A stretch of DNA of 64,000 bases from Nonomuraea gerenzanensis (GTDB taxonomy: Bacteria > Actinomycetota > Actinomycetes > Streptosporangiales > Streptosporangiaceae): contig NZ_CP084058.1 in the NCBI RefSeq assembly GCF_020215645.1, positions 806,001 to 870,000 on the forward strand, given 5' to 3'. The notes under the pieces were generated by a model, which had not been told where the DNA came from, ran no database searches, and worked only from the letters and a program-made list of their open reading frames with translations. This document shows positions 16,040 to 24,048 of this stretch, in pieces. The position numbers and the translations under genes were made by a program. The stretch's first letter is position 1. Each line of letters opens with the position of its first letter.

Positions 16040-17881
16040 ATGACAACGCGAGGTGACGGTGAAGTGGTGGCCATGCAGGAGGCAGGAGCCGATGACGACG
16101 GGCTAGACGTGAGCGTGGTCATCCCCGTTCACAACTGCCGGGCCTTCCTCGACCGGTGCCTCACCTCGGCGCTCGTCCAGCGGGTGAAGAAGGAGCTCGT
16201 CGTCGTGGACGACGGCTCCACCGACGGCAGCGGAGAGCTCCTCGACCTCTACGCCGCCTACCACCCGGGCAGCGTCAAGGTGGTGCACATCGAGGCCAGC
16301 GGCGGCGCCGGGCGGCCCCGCAACGTCGGCATCGAGCACGCCAGCGGGCGCTACGTCTTCTTCTGCGACGCCGACGACTACCTCGGCCCCGAGGCGCTCG
16401 AACGCATGGTCGCGGTGGCCGACCGCAACGACACCGACATCGTCCTCGGCAAGATCGTGGGCCACGGCAGGCGGGCGCCCGCGTCGATGTTCGCGCGCGG
16501 GGCCGACCGGGTGGAGCTCGGCGACAGCAACGTCTACAACAGCCTGAGCTGCTTCAAGCTGTTCAGGCGGGAGCTGCTGGTCCGCCATCGCATCCGGTTC
16601 GGCGAGGGCATGCTGGTGGGGGAGGACATCCTGTTCACCGTGCACGCCTACTGCCACGCCAGGGCGATCTCGGTGGTGGCCGACCACGACTGCTACCACC
16701 TCGTCTCCCGGCCCGACGGCAGCAGCATCATGCAGCAGCCCGGCAGCAGGGACCCGCTGGCCTGGCTGGCCATGATCCGCGAGCCCATCCGGCTGATGGC
16801 CCGGCACGTCGAGCCCGGCCCGCTGCGCGACCACCTGCTGCGCAGGCACTTCAGGCTCGACGTGTTCACCCAGCTCGGGGCGGTGTTCCTGGAGAGCGAC
16901 GACGTGCGGCGCAAGGACATCGCGCGGGAGGTCGCCGCCCTGTGCGAGGAGTGGTACACCCCAGGCGTGCACGAGCGGCTCAACACCATCGACAGGCAGC
17001 GGGCCGGCGCCCTGGACGACCTCGACCGCCTCGTGCGCCTGGCCCGCATCGAGAGCGCCACCGTGCGGCGCCGGCTGACCGGGCTGCGCTGGGAGGGCGA
17101 GCACCTGGTGGTGACCGGCGCCGCCAGGCTCGACGGCATCACCAGGGACGACGGCCTGGCCGTGGTGCTGCGCTCCAGGCACGACCCGGCCAGGGAGCTG
17201 GTGGTGCAGGCGGAGCAGCAGGGCGGCGAGTTCACCGCCAGGGTGGACGTCGGCGCGCTCGACTCCGGCATCTGGGACCTGCGCGTCGCGGTCGAGATCG
17301 AGGGCGTGATCCGGCTCGGCAGGCTCGGCGCCGACCGCGACAGCGGCATCGGCAGGCCGCAGCCCCGGCTGATCGGCGGCGTCGTGGCGCTGCCCTACTT
17401 CACCAGGGACAACGGGAATCTGAGCATCGACATGGGCGGCCACGTGGTCGCGGTGCCCGGCATGGTGCGGCTGATCAGGATGCGCTGGGCGCTCGGGCAC
17501 CGGCTGCTGATGGACGGCGAGGTCACCGTGGTGGGCACCACCCCGGCGACCTCGGCGGTCAAGCAGCTCGTGTGGCGCGAGCGGCGCAGCGGGCGCGAGC
17601 GCGCCGAGCCCGTGATGGCGCTGCCCGGTGGCGGCTTCGCGGCCAGGCCCGCCGTGGGCAAGCTGGCGGCCGGCACCTGGGACGCCTACCTGGAGCTGGA
17701 TCTGGGCGGGCCGCCCGCGCGGTTCAGGATCGAGACGGACACGGTGGCGGGGCCGCGCCGCTGGTGGGGGACCACGTTGCTGAGGAGCGTGCGGCCGTAC
17801 GCGACCTCGGGCAAGGGGCGGCTGAGCGCGGTGGTGCGGCGGCTGACGGCGGAGAGCCTGGTCAAAAGAATTCTGCGGTAA
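16040..17881 (+). CDS. Family 2 glycosyltransferase, cell-wall polymer type
   Basis: A 613-residue protein. The N-terminal GT2 (GT-A fold) domain spans about residues 22-260: LDVSVVIPVHNCRAFLDRCL, VVVDDGSTDGSGE and the metal-binding DxD in FFCDADDYLG; EGMLVGEDILF carries the likely catalytic acidic residues. Residues 350-590 form two or more beta-rich domains (WEGEHLVVTGAARL, RMRWALGHRLLMDGEVTVVG) similar to the C-terminal parts of wall-teichoic-acid glycosyltransferases. Role in decorating a wall glycopolymer is inferred. ATG 16040 has GAGACGGG upstream; ATG 16073 is an alternative. Single-gene unit. Confidence 0.87.
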   Translation: MTTRGDGEVVAMQEAGADDDGLDVSVVIPVHNCRAFLDRCLTSALVQRVKKELVVVDDGSTDGSGELLDLYAAYHPGSVKVVHIEASGGAGRPRNVGIEHASGRYVFFCDADDYLGPEALERMVAVADRNDTDIVLGKIVGHGRRAPASMFARGADRVELGDSNVYNSLSCFKLFRRELLVRHRIRFGEGMLVGEDILFTVHAYCHARAISVVADHDCYHLVSRPDGSSIMQQPGSRDPLAWLAMIREPIRLMARHVEPGPLRDHLLRRHFRLDVFTQLGAVFLESDDVRRKDIAREVAALCEEWYTPGVHERLNTIDRQRAGALDDLDRLVRLARIESATVRRRLTGLRWEGEHLVVTGAARLDGITRDDGLAVVLRSRHDPARELVVQAEQQGGEFTARVDVGALDSGIWDLRVAVEIEGVIRLGRLGADRDSGIGRPQPRLIGGVVALPYFTRDNGNLSIDMGGHVVAVPGMVRLIRMRWALGHRLLMDGEVTVVGTTPATSAVKQLVWRERRSGRERAEPVMALPGGGFAARPAVGKLAAGTWDAYLELDLGGPPARFRIETDTVAGPRRWWGTTLLRSVRPYATSGKGRLSAVVRRLTAESLVKRILR

Positions 17882-17893
17882 TTGCCATCTATG

Positions 17894-17925
17894 TGCAGCT
17901 GCAAGACGATGTCCTAAAGTAGGAC
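17894..17925. promoter_or_regulatory. Two palindromes upstream of the metal-transport operon
   Basis: TGCAGCTGCA (17894-17903) and GTCCTA-AAG-TAGGAC (17911-17925) lie 32-63 bases before the cbiM start. Cobalt and nickel ECF importers are commonly controlled by metal-sensing repressors (NikR- or Fur-family), so one of these is a candidate operator. No B12 riboswitch fits into this 75-base gap. Confidence 0.5.
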
Positions 17926-17956
17926 CGTTTGTCCCGTCCTCTTCCTGGAGGCAGCC

Positions 17957-18988
17957 GTGCACGTACCCGATGGCTTCTTCAACGCAGCGACATCCGTCTC
18001 GGCCGGGGTCGTCGCGGCCGCCGGCGTCGCCGTCTGCCTGCGAGGGGCACGGCGTGAGCTCGACGACCGCACCGCGCCCATGGCCGGGCTCGTGGCGGCG
18101 TTCATCTTCGCCGTGCAGATGCTCAACTTCCCCGTCGCCGCCGGCACCAGCGGCCACCTGCTGGGCGGCGCGCTGGCCGCGATACTCGTCGGCCCCTACA
18201 CAGGCGTGCTGTGCATGACCGTGGTGCTGCTGGTGCAGGGCGTCTTCTTCGCCGACGGCGGGCTGACGGCGCTCGGCGTCAACGTCACGATCATGGGCAT
18301 CGTCACGGTGCTCGCCGGCTGGGGCGTCTTCCGGCTGGTCACCGCGCTGGCCAGGGGGAAGGTCGTGGTGGCGGCGTTCCTGGCCGCGCTGATCTCGGTG
18401 CCGGCCTCCGCGCTGGTGTTCACGCTGCTGTTCTGGATCGGCGGCACCGCCCCGATCGAGGTCGGCACGGTGGCCGTCGCGATGGGCGGCGTGCACCTGC
18501 TGATCGGCATCGGTGAGGCCCTGATCACGGCGGTGACGGTCGGCGCGGTCCTGGCCGTCCGCCCCGACCTCGTGTACGGCGCCCGCGGCCTGGCCAAGCC
18601 GCTGGAGCTGCGCGGTGCGGGCGGCACGACGACCACGGTGGCCGGGAGGGAGCCGGTCACCGAGCGGCGCCCGCTCAAGCCGTTCCTGCTCGGCGGCGTC
18701 GGCCTGACGCTGGTGCTGGCCGGGGTCGTCTCCTTCTTCGCCTCCTCCTCGCCCGACGGGCTGGAGGCCGTGGCCGAGAACAAGGGCTTCCTGGACCAGG
18801 CGGCCGACCACCTGTTCGGCGGATGGGCGCTGGCCGACTACGGTGAGGTGGGCGGGATCCCCGTCGGCGTGGCCGGGGTCCTCGGCGTCGGGCTGGTGCT
18901 GCTCATCGCCGGGGCGGTGGCCTTCGCCGCGCGCGGCCGGCACCGGACCGCCGACACGGGCAGGACCACGGACGAGACCAGGGTGTGA
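17957..18988 (+). CDS. cbiM: Energy-coupling-factor transporter S component, CbiM/NikM with fused CbiN-like part
   Basis: A 343-residue membrane protein. It starts MHVPDGFFN, the invariant N-terminus whose amine, first His and neighbouring residues form the metal site of CbiM/NikM; AAGTSGHLLGGALAAILVGP is the second conserved block. After six or seven helices (to about residue 215), a linker leads to a PDGLE-type domain (SSSPDGLEAVAENKGFLDQA and two helices), equivalent to CbiN/NikN. The fusion makes a one-piece metal-binding unit. Cobalt versus nickel cannot be decided from sequence. GTG start at 17957 with CTGGAGG upstream. First gene of a three-gene operon. Confidence 0.93.
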   Translation: MHVPDGFFNAATSVSAGVVAAAGVAVCLRGARRELDDRTAPMAGLVAAFIFAVQMLNFPVAAGTSGHLLGGALAAILVGPYTGVLCMTVVLLVQGVFFADGGLTALGVNVTIMGIVTVLAGWGVFRLVTALARGKVVVAAFLAALISVPASALVFTLLFWIGGTAPIEVGTVAVAMGGVHLLIGIGEALITAVTVGAVLAVRPDLVYGARGLAKPLELRGAGGTTTTVAGREPVTERRPLKPFLLGGVGLTLVLAGVVSFFASSSPDGLEAVAENKGFLDQAADHLFGGWALADYGEVGGIPVGVAGVLGVGLVLLIAGAVAFAARGRHRTADTGRTTDETRV

Positions 18989-18991
18989 CAC

Positions 18992-19747
18992 GTGAGCGCT
19001 GGGCACCATCACCGGCTCTACCTGCCGGGCGACTCGGTCGTGCACCGGTTGCCCGCGCAGTGCAAGCTGCTGGCGGTGCTCGCCTTCGCGCTCGTGGTGG
19101 TGGCGACGCCGCGCGAGCGTTTCTGGGCGTTCGCCGCCTACGCCGTCCTGCTGGGCTGCGTGGCGGTGGCGGCCAGGGTGCCCGTGACCTACGTGCTGCG
19201 GCGCATGGCGATCGAGGTGCCGTTCGTGCTGTTCGCCTTCCTCATCCCGGTCGTCGGGCTGGGGGAGCGGACCGAGGTGCTGGGGCTCTCGCTGAGCGTG
19301 CCCGGCCTCTGGGCGGCCTGGAACATCCTGGCCAAGGCCTCGCTCGGCGTGGTGGCGTCCATCCTGCTGGCGGCCACCACGCAGCCGCGCGCCATCCTCC
19401 TGGGGGCGCAGCGGCTGCGGCTGCCGAGCCTGCTGGTGCAGATCGCCATGTTCATGCTCAGGTACATGGACGTGATCGTGGACGAGATGCGGCGGATGCG
19501 GGTGGCCAGGGAGTCGCGCGGGTTCGAGGCCCGCAACCTCCGGCACGTCCCGGTGATCGCGCGCTCGGCGGGGGCGCTGTTCATCCGCTCGTACGAACGG
19601 GGTGAACGCGTGCATCTGGCCATGCTCAGCCGCGGCTACACCGGCCGGCTGCCGGTCGTCCAGGAGCTGCCGGCGTCCGCCGCCCACTGGGGCACCGCAC
19701 TCGCCCTGCCCGCTCTCGCGCTCGCCGTCTGGGGTCTGACGTGGTGA
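18992..19747 (+). CDS. cbiQ: Energy-coupling-factor transporter T component CbiQ
   Basis: A 251-residue transmembrane coupling protein. It has hydrophobic helices at about residues 28-75, 80-105, 110-135 and 230-250. The two coupling motifs that contact the ATPase appear as RMRVARESRGFEARN and ERVHLAMLSRGYTGRL, matching the A-R-G type signatures. Starts at GTG 18992, three bases after the cbiM stop, and ends in a GTGA overlap with the ATPase gene, so the three are translated as a unit. Confidence 0.93.
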   Translation: MSAGHHHRLYLPGDSVVHRLPAQCKLLAVLAFALVVVATPRERFWAFAAYAVLLGCVAVAARVPVTYVLRRMAIEVPFVLFAFLIPVVGLGERTEVLGLSLSVPGLWAAWNILAKASLGVVASILLAATTQPRAILLGAQRLRLPSLLVQIAMFMLRYMDVIVDEMRRMRVARESRGFEARNLRHVPVIARSAGALFIRSYERGERVHLAMLSRGYTGRLPVVQELPASAAHWGTALALPALALAVWGLTW

Positions 19748-20478
19748 ACTCTCTCGAAGTCCGGCAGCTCGCCTACGCCTATCCGGACGGCACGCAGGCC
19801 CTGTTCGGGGTGGACCTGACGATCGGCCGCGGCGAGCGCGTGGCCCTGCTCGGCCCGAACGGCGCGGGCAAGACCACCCTGGTGATGCATCTCAACGGCA
19901 TTCTGACCGCCGGGCACGGGAGTGTCACCGTGGCAGGCACGCCGGTCGGCAAGGGCACGCTGAAGGAGGTCAGGCAGCGCGTCGGCCTGGTCTTCCAGGA
20001 CCCCGACGACCAGCTCTTCATGCCCACGGTCCGCGACGACGTGGCGTTCGGCCCGGCCAACGCGGGCCTGCGCGGCGCGGAGCTGGACCGGGTGGTCACC
20101 GGCGCGCTGGAGCGGGTGGGCATGCTGGAGGCCGCCGACCGGCCGCCGCACCACCTGTCGTTCGGCCAGCGGCGCCGGGTGGCGGTGGCGACGGTGCTGG
20201 CCATGGCGCCGGAGATCCTGGTGCTCGACGAGCCGTCGTCCAACCTCGACCCTGCCGCCCGCCGGGAGCTGGCCGAGATCCTGCGCTCCCTCGACGTGAC
20301 GGTGCTCATGGTCACGCACGATCTGCCGTACGCGCTGGAACTGTGCGAGCGCTCGCTGATCCTGTCCGGCGGCGTGATCGCCGCCGACGGGCCCACCCGC
20401 GAGCTGCTCGCCGACACCGATCTGCTGGCCCGGCATCGCCTGGAGCTCCCGTACGGGTTCGCGATTCCCGCCATCTGA
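19744..20478 (+). CDS. cbiO: Energy-coupling-factor transporter ATPase CbiO
   Basis: A 244-residue ABC ATPase. Walker A is LLGPNGAGKTTLVMH, the Q-loop GLVFQDPDDQLF (the DPDDQ form typical of ECF ATPases), the signature HHLSFGQRRRVAVA, Walker B EILVLDEPSSNLDP, and the switch histidine MVTHDLPYAL. The signature LSFGQ replaces the usual LSGGQ. It powers the CbiM/CbiQ importer as a homodimer. Start at GTG 19744 or the adjacent GTG 19741, overlapping the cbiQ stop. Confidence 0.95.
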   Translation: MNSLEVRQLAYAYPDGTQALFGVDLTIGRGERVALLGPNGAGKTTLVMHLNGILTAGHGSVTVAGTPVGKGTLKEVRQRVGLVFQDPDDQLFMPTVRDDVAFGPANAGLRGAELDRVVTGALERVGMLEAADRPPHHLSFGQRRRVAVATVLAMAPEILVLDEPSSNLDPAARRELAEILRSLDVTVLMVTHDLPYALELCERSLILSGGVIAADGPTRELLADTDLLARHRLELPYGFAIPAI

Positions 20479-20663
20479 GGCAAGCTGGCCTCCCAAGCAT
20501 GGGCATGGACGGCGAGATGGGTAGAAACCCGGAGCATGGTTCTTGACGGGGCGTTTGGTATGCGTTTAGGCCAGCCTTGTCCTCCTGCATCCGACTTTTC
20601 GTAGTTTGTGCATGCCCGGTATCCGGGGATGTCGAAGTACAGTGGCTCATCGAGGAGGGGCCC

Positions 20664-21002
20664 ATGAAGCTGCGGCTTGCGCGACACGCCCTGGGCGACG
20701 CCGTGGTGGTGGCCGTCGAGGGGGAGCTTGACCTGTTCACCGCGCCGTTCCTGCGCGACGAGGTGCGTGACGCCATCAAGCAGGACAGCGCCCGCCTCGT
20801 GCTCGATCTGCAGCAGCTGTCCTTCATGGACTCCAGCGGCCTGTCGGTGCTGATCGAGGCCTGGCGGCTGGCGACGGGCGAGGGTGGCGGCGTGTCCCTG
20901 GCGGCGCCCCAGGCGCCGGTGGCGCGCATCCTGCGCACGACGGGGCTGGACCGCCGGATCAAGGTGTACTCCGACGTCGACACCGCCGTGGGCGAACTTT
21001 AA
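20664..21002 (+). CDS. STAS-domain anti-sigma factor antagonist
   Basis: A 112-residue SpoIIAA/RsbV-like protein. VVVAVEGELDLFTAPFLRDE is the first STAS block, and LVLDLQQLSFMDSSGLSVLI holds the serine (in MDSSGL) that an anti-sigma kinase would phosphorylate. Unphosphorylated protein would bind the anti-sigma factor and release a sigma factor. ATG 20664 has GAGGAGGGG nine bases upstream. No partner kinase lies adjacent; the SpoIIE/HATPase protein at 34,854 is a possible but unproven partner. Confidence 0.92.
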   Translation: MKLRLARHALGDAVVVAVEGELDLFTAPFLRDEVRDAIKQDSARLVLDLQQLSFMDSSGLSVLIEAWRLATGEGGGVSLAAPQAPVARILRTTGLDRRIKVYSDVDTAVGEL

Positions 21003-21050
21003 CCACCCCCGAGTAGAACTTCATTCGGTTTCCGGGTTAGGGTCCGGTCT

Positions 21051-21824
21051 ATGGACGTGAACGGATCTGCAGCAATCATCTCCGGCGGCGCCAGCGGCCT
21101 CGGTGAGGCCACGGCCCGCGAGCTGGCCCGCCTCGGCGCCACCGTGGTCATCGCCGACCTCAACGAGGAGCGCGGCAAGGCCGTCGCCGACGAGATCGGC
21201 GGCGTCTTCGCCAAGACGGACGTCTCCGACGACCAGCAGGTGCAGGCGGCCGTGGACGCCGCCGTGGCCACCGGCAAGCCGCTGCGCGTGGTGGTCAACA
21301 GCGCCGGCATCGGCTGGGCCGAGCGCACGGTCAACCGCGACGGCAACCCGCACAACCCGGCCTCCTACCGCAAGGTCATCGAGGTCAACCTGATCGGCAC
21401 GTTCAACCTCATGCGCATCGGCGCGGCCGCCATCGCCAAGACCGAGCCGGCCGACGCCGACGGGCAGCGCGGCGTGGTGATCAACACCGCGTCCGTGGCG
21501 GCCCTGGAGGGGCAGACGGGCCAGCTCGCGTACTCGGCCTCCAAGGGCGGCATCGTGGGCATGACCGTGCCGGCCGCCCGCGACCTGGCCGCCATCGGCG
21601 TACGGGTGAACACGATCTGCCCCGGCATCATCGACACCCCCATCTACGGCTTCTCCCCCAACTCCGAGGAGTTCAAGGCCAAGCTGGTGGCGCCGGTGGT
21701 CTTCCCCAAGCGCATGGGCCGGGCCGACGAGTTCGCCCACCTGGTCAGCTCGCTCGTCGCGAACGACTACATGAACGCAGAAGTCATCCGCTTCGACGGC
21801 GGCATCCGCTTCCAGCCCAAGTAA
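21051..21824 (+). CDS. SDR family 3-hydroxyacyl-CoA dehydrogenase-like oxidoreductase
   Basis: A 257-residue short-chain dehydrogenase. The NAD motif is AAIISGGASGLGEATARELA, with D in VVIADLNEERG for NAD preference, then VVNSAGIGWA. The catalytic serine is in VVINTASVAALEGQ and the Tyr-Lys pair in LAYSASKGGIVGM. The insertion after the NSAG motif resembles type II 3-hydroxyacyl-CoA dehydrogenases. Followed after 10 bases by a crotonase gene, so the pair probably catalyses hydration and oxidation steps of acyl-CoA breakdown. Confidence 0.9.
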   Translation: MDVNGSAAIISGGASGLGEATARELARLGATVVIADLNEERGKAVADEIGGVFAKTDVSDDQQVQAAVDAAVATGKPLRVVVNSAGIGWAERTVNRDGNPHNPASYRKVIEVNLIGTFNLMRIGAAAIAKTEPADADGQRGVVINTASVAALEGQTGQLAYSASKGGIVGMTVPAARDLAAIGVRVNTICPGIIDTPIYGFSPNSEEFKAKLVAPVVFPKRMGRADEFAHLVSSLVANDYMNAEVIRFDGGIRFQPK

Positions 21825-21834
21825 GGCAGGTCCC

Positions 21835-22599
21835 GTGTCTGACGAAGTGCTCGTCGAGGAGTCCGGCAATGTGGCGATCCTCACCATCAACCGCCCCCAG
21901 GCGCGCAACGCCATCAACGGCGCGGTGGCGAGGGGCGTCGCCGAGGCGCTGGACGCGCTGGACGCCCGTCCTGACATCTCCGCTTACGTCCTGACCGGCG
22001 CCGGCGGCACGTTCTCCGCCGGCATGGACCTCAAGGGGTTCCTGTCCGGCGACTTCCCCGTCGTCGAGGGCCGCGGGTTCGGCGGGCTGACCGAGGCGCC
22101 GCCGAAGAAGCCGCTGGTGGCCGCCGTCGAGGGGTACGCGCTGGCGGGCGGGTTCGAGCTGGCGCTGGCCTGTGACGTCATCGTGGCCTCCTCCGCCTCG
22201 AAGTTCGGCCTGCCGGAGCCCAAGCGCGGGCTGGTGGCGGGCGCGGGCGGGATCATGCGGCTGCCGCGGCGGATCCCGTACCACGTGGCCATGGAGATGG
22301 CCCTGACCGGCGACCACTACGAGGCCGCCCGCCTGTACGAGCTCGGCCTGGTCAACCGGATCACCGAGCCGGGCGCGGCCCTGGAGGGCGCGCTGGAGCT
22401 GGCCAAGAAGATCGCCGCCAACGCCCCGCTGGCACTCGCCGCGACCAAGAAGGTCGTCATCGAGTCCCAGGACTGGTCGCTGGAGGAGATGTTCGAGAAG
22501 CAGGGTGCGATCATCAACCCGGTCTTCGGCTCGAAGGACGCCATGGAGGGCGCCGCCGCTTTCGCCGAGAAGCGCGCGCCCCGGTGGAAGGGCGAATGA
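21835..22599 (+). CDS. Enoyl-CoA hydratase/crotonase family protein
   Basis: A 254-residue crotonase. The oxyanion-hole segment is AGGTFSAGMDLKGF and the second is AVEGYALAGGFELALACDVI, followed by the conserved FGLPEPKRGLVAGAGGIMRL (a Glu is present at the first catalytic position). C-terminal trimerisation helices end at RAPRWKGE. Acts in fatty acid or related acyl-CoA degradation. GTG start at 21835, 10 bases after the SDR gene and in the same operon; a strong terminator follows. Confidence 0.92.
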   Translation: MSDEVLVEESGNVAILTINRPQARNAINGAVARGVAEALDALDARPDISAYVLTGAGGTFSAGMDLKGFLSGDFPVVEGRGFGGLTEAPPKKPLVAAVEGYALAGGFELALACDVIVASSASKFGLPEPKRGLVAGAGGIMRLPRRIPYHVAMEMALTGDHYEAARLYELGLVNRITEPGAALEGALELAKKIAANAPLALAATKKVVIESQDWSLEEMFEKQGAIINPVFGSKDAMEGAAAFAEKRAPRWKGE

Positions 22600-22604
22600 C
22601 CGGT

Positions 22605-22640
22605 CCCCTCCCGTCCGCCAAGGAACGGGAGGGGTCTCCT
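22605..22640 (+). terminator. Rho-independent-type terminator after the crotonase gene
   Basis: CCCCTCCCGT (22605-22614) pairs perfectly with ACGGGAGGGG (22625-22634), followed by TCTCCTTT. Confidence 0.88.
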
Positions 22641-22705
22641 TTAGCGCGCGCATAGCTCTGCCTGGATACGGTAAAGAAAGAGGAGACAAGTTACCGGGAG
22701 AGCGC

Positions 22706-23344
22706 ATGAGCGACTATTCGGGTTCCAGGTTCGAGTCCGCCAGGCGCGGTGCCGGAGCGCTCCTCTCCGGCGCTCTCAGCGCGCTGATCATCGTGGTCGG
22801 CATGGTCGCGGTCATGTGGGTGGTCGAGGGGGTCGACTTCTTCGTCGGCGGCGCGCTCGACTACCAGTTCGGCATCGTCGGCTGGGACCCTGACGGCCTG
22901 GTGGGCATCCTCTTCGCGCCCTTCCTGCACGGCGGCTTCGGCCACCTGATGGCCAACTCGGTGCCGCTGCTGGTGCTGGGCTTCCTGGCCGGGCTGCGTG
23001 ACGTGCGCAAGTTCCTCTGGGCCACCGTGCTGATCGTCTTCATCGGCGGCCTGGGCACCTGGGTGACCAGCCCCATGGTGCTGACGATCGGGGCGAGCGG
23101 GCTGGTGTTCGGCTACTTCGGCTACATCCTGGCGCGCGGCCTGTTCGACCGCAGGCTCCTCGACATCGTCATCGGCATCGGCGTGGGCATCGCGTACTGG
23201 GGGATCCTGGCGGGGCTGCTGCCGAACCAGGAGGGCATCTCCTGGCAGGGGCACCTGTTCGGGCTCATCGGCGGCGTGGTGGCCGCGTGGGTGCTGCGGC
23301 GCAAGCGGCGTGAGGTGGCGCCCGCGAACCCGTACTCGTTCTGA
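22706..23344 (+). CDS. Rhomboid family intramembrane serine protease
   Basis: A 212-residue membrane protein with six helices. Rhomboid hallmarks are the His-Asn block GGFGHLMANSVPLLVLGFLA, the catalytic serine in LTIGASGLVFGYFGYILA and the catalytic histidine in SWQGHLFGLIGGVVAAWVL. It should cleave membrane-anchored substrates inside the bilayer. ATG 22706 follows CCGGGAGAGCGC; the longer frame to 22505 overlaps the crotonase gene and is not used. A TM-Arg-rich end (LRRKRREVA) faces the cytoplasm. Confidence 0.92.
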   Translation: MSDYSGSRFESARRGAGALLSGALSALIIVVGMVAVMWVVEGVDFFVGGALDYQFGIVGWDPDGLVGILFAPFLHGGFGHLMANSVPLLVLGFLAGLRDVRKFLWATVLIVFIGGLGTWVTSPMVLTIGASGLVFGYFGYILARGLFDRRLLDIVIGIGVGIAYWGILAGLLPNQEGISWQGHLFGLIGGVVAAWVLRRKRREVAPANPYSF

Positions 23345-23436
23345 CAAGAATTGTTCATGTTTCTCCCCATCTCGGGACCTTAGCCCGTACGGGGGCAGGC
23401 GTCGGTCAGAGCTGCTGAAGGACGGGAGCGCTGACC

Positions 23437-24048
23437 ATGTCGAACAAGTTGCGCATTGCCTTTGCCCTGCTCGCGGGGTACTTCCTCGGCCGGCGCCGTA
23501 AGCTGCGCATGGCCGCGGCACTGGCCGCGGCCGGGATGGCCGGGCGCGCCCGCGGTGGCAAGGGCGGGGGCGGCGGCGGTGGCCTGCTGTCGCAGGGGAT
23601 CAAGAGCCTCACCTCCTCCGCGGACGTGGCGCCGATCGTGGACCGCCTGCGTGGCGATCTGCTCCAGGTCGGCAAGGCGGCGGCGGTGGCCGCGGCCGGC
23701 AGGCAGATCGACTCCCTGAGCGACAAGCTGCACGAGCGCGCGGAGTCGCTGCGGTCGCCGGGGCAGGAGCCCGGTGGCGACGCGGACCAGGCGCAGTCGC
23801 GGGACGAGTCCGACGACACCGGCGAGTCCCAGAACACGGGCAAGTCCCAGAACACCGGCGAGTCCGAGGACGCCGACGAGTCCGAGCGTCAGGACACCGG
23901 CGAGGACGAGCCCGAGGACTACGGCGAGGACCACGGCGAGGAGCCGGAAGCGGAGGCCCGGGAGCCGGAGGAGAGCGAGAGGACCCAGCGGCGGCCCCGC
24001 ATGCTGCGACGGACCCGCCGGCCTGTGAGGGGGAGCAGCCATGGCTGA
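23437..24048 (+). CDS. Acidic-tailed protein resembling actinomycete gas-vesicle accessory GvpY
   Basis: A 203-residue protein. It begins NKLRIAFALLAGYFLGRRRK, a hydrophobic segment then a basic cluster, followed by a Gly-rich stretch, a helical region (APIVDRLRGDLLQVGKAAAV) and a long acidic tail with repeats of TGESQN/TGKSQN and GEDE. Proteins with this opening are often annotated 'DNA primase' and occur beside SRPBCC proteins in actinomycete gas-vesicle clusters (gvpY-gvpZ). No gvpA, gvpF or other gvp gene is visible here. It overlaps the next gene by 8 bases, so the two are coupled. The name is by resemblance only. Confidence 0.75.
   Translation: MSNKLRIAFALLAGYFLGRRRKLRMAAALAAAGMAGRARGGKGGGGGGGLLSQGIKSLTSSADVAPIVDRLRGDLLQVGKAAAVAAAGRQIDSLSDKLHERAESLRSPGQEPGGDADQAQSRDESDDTGESQNTGKSQNTGESEDADESERQDTGEDEPEDYGEDHGEEPEAEAREPEESERTQRRPRMLRRTRRPVRGSSHG

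Noticed and set aside
16103..19687. 1194-codon minus-strand open frame opposite the glycosyltransferase and cbiM/Q genes
   Set aside because: An antisense shadow made of His/Gln/Arg-rich sequence with no domain; the plus strand carries clear families throughout.
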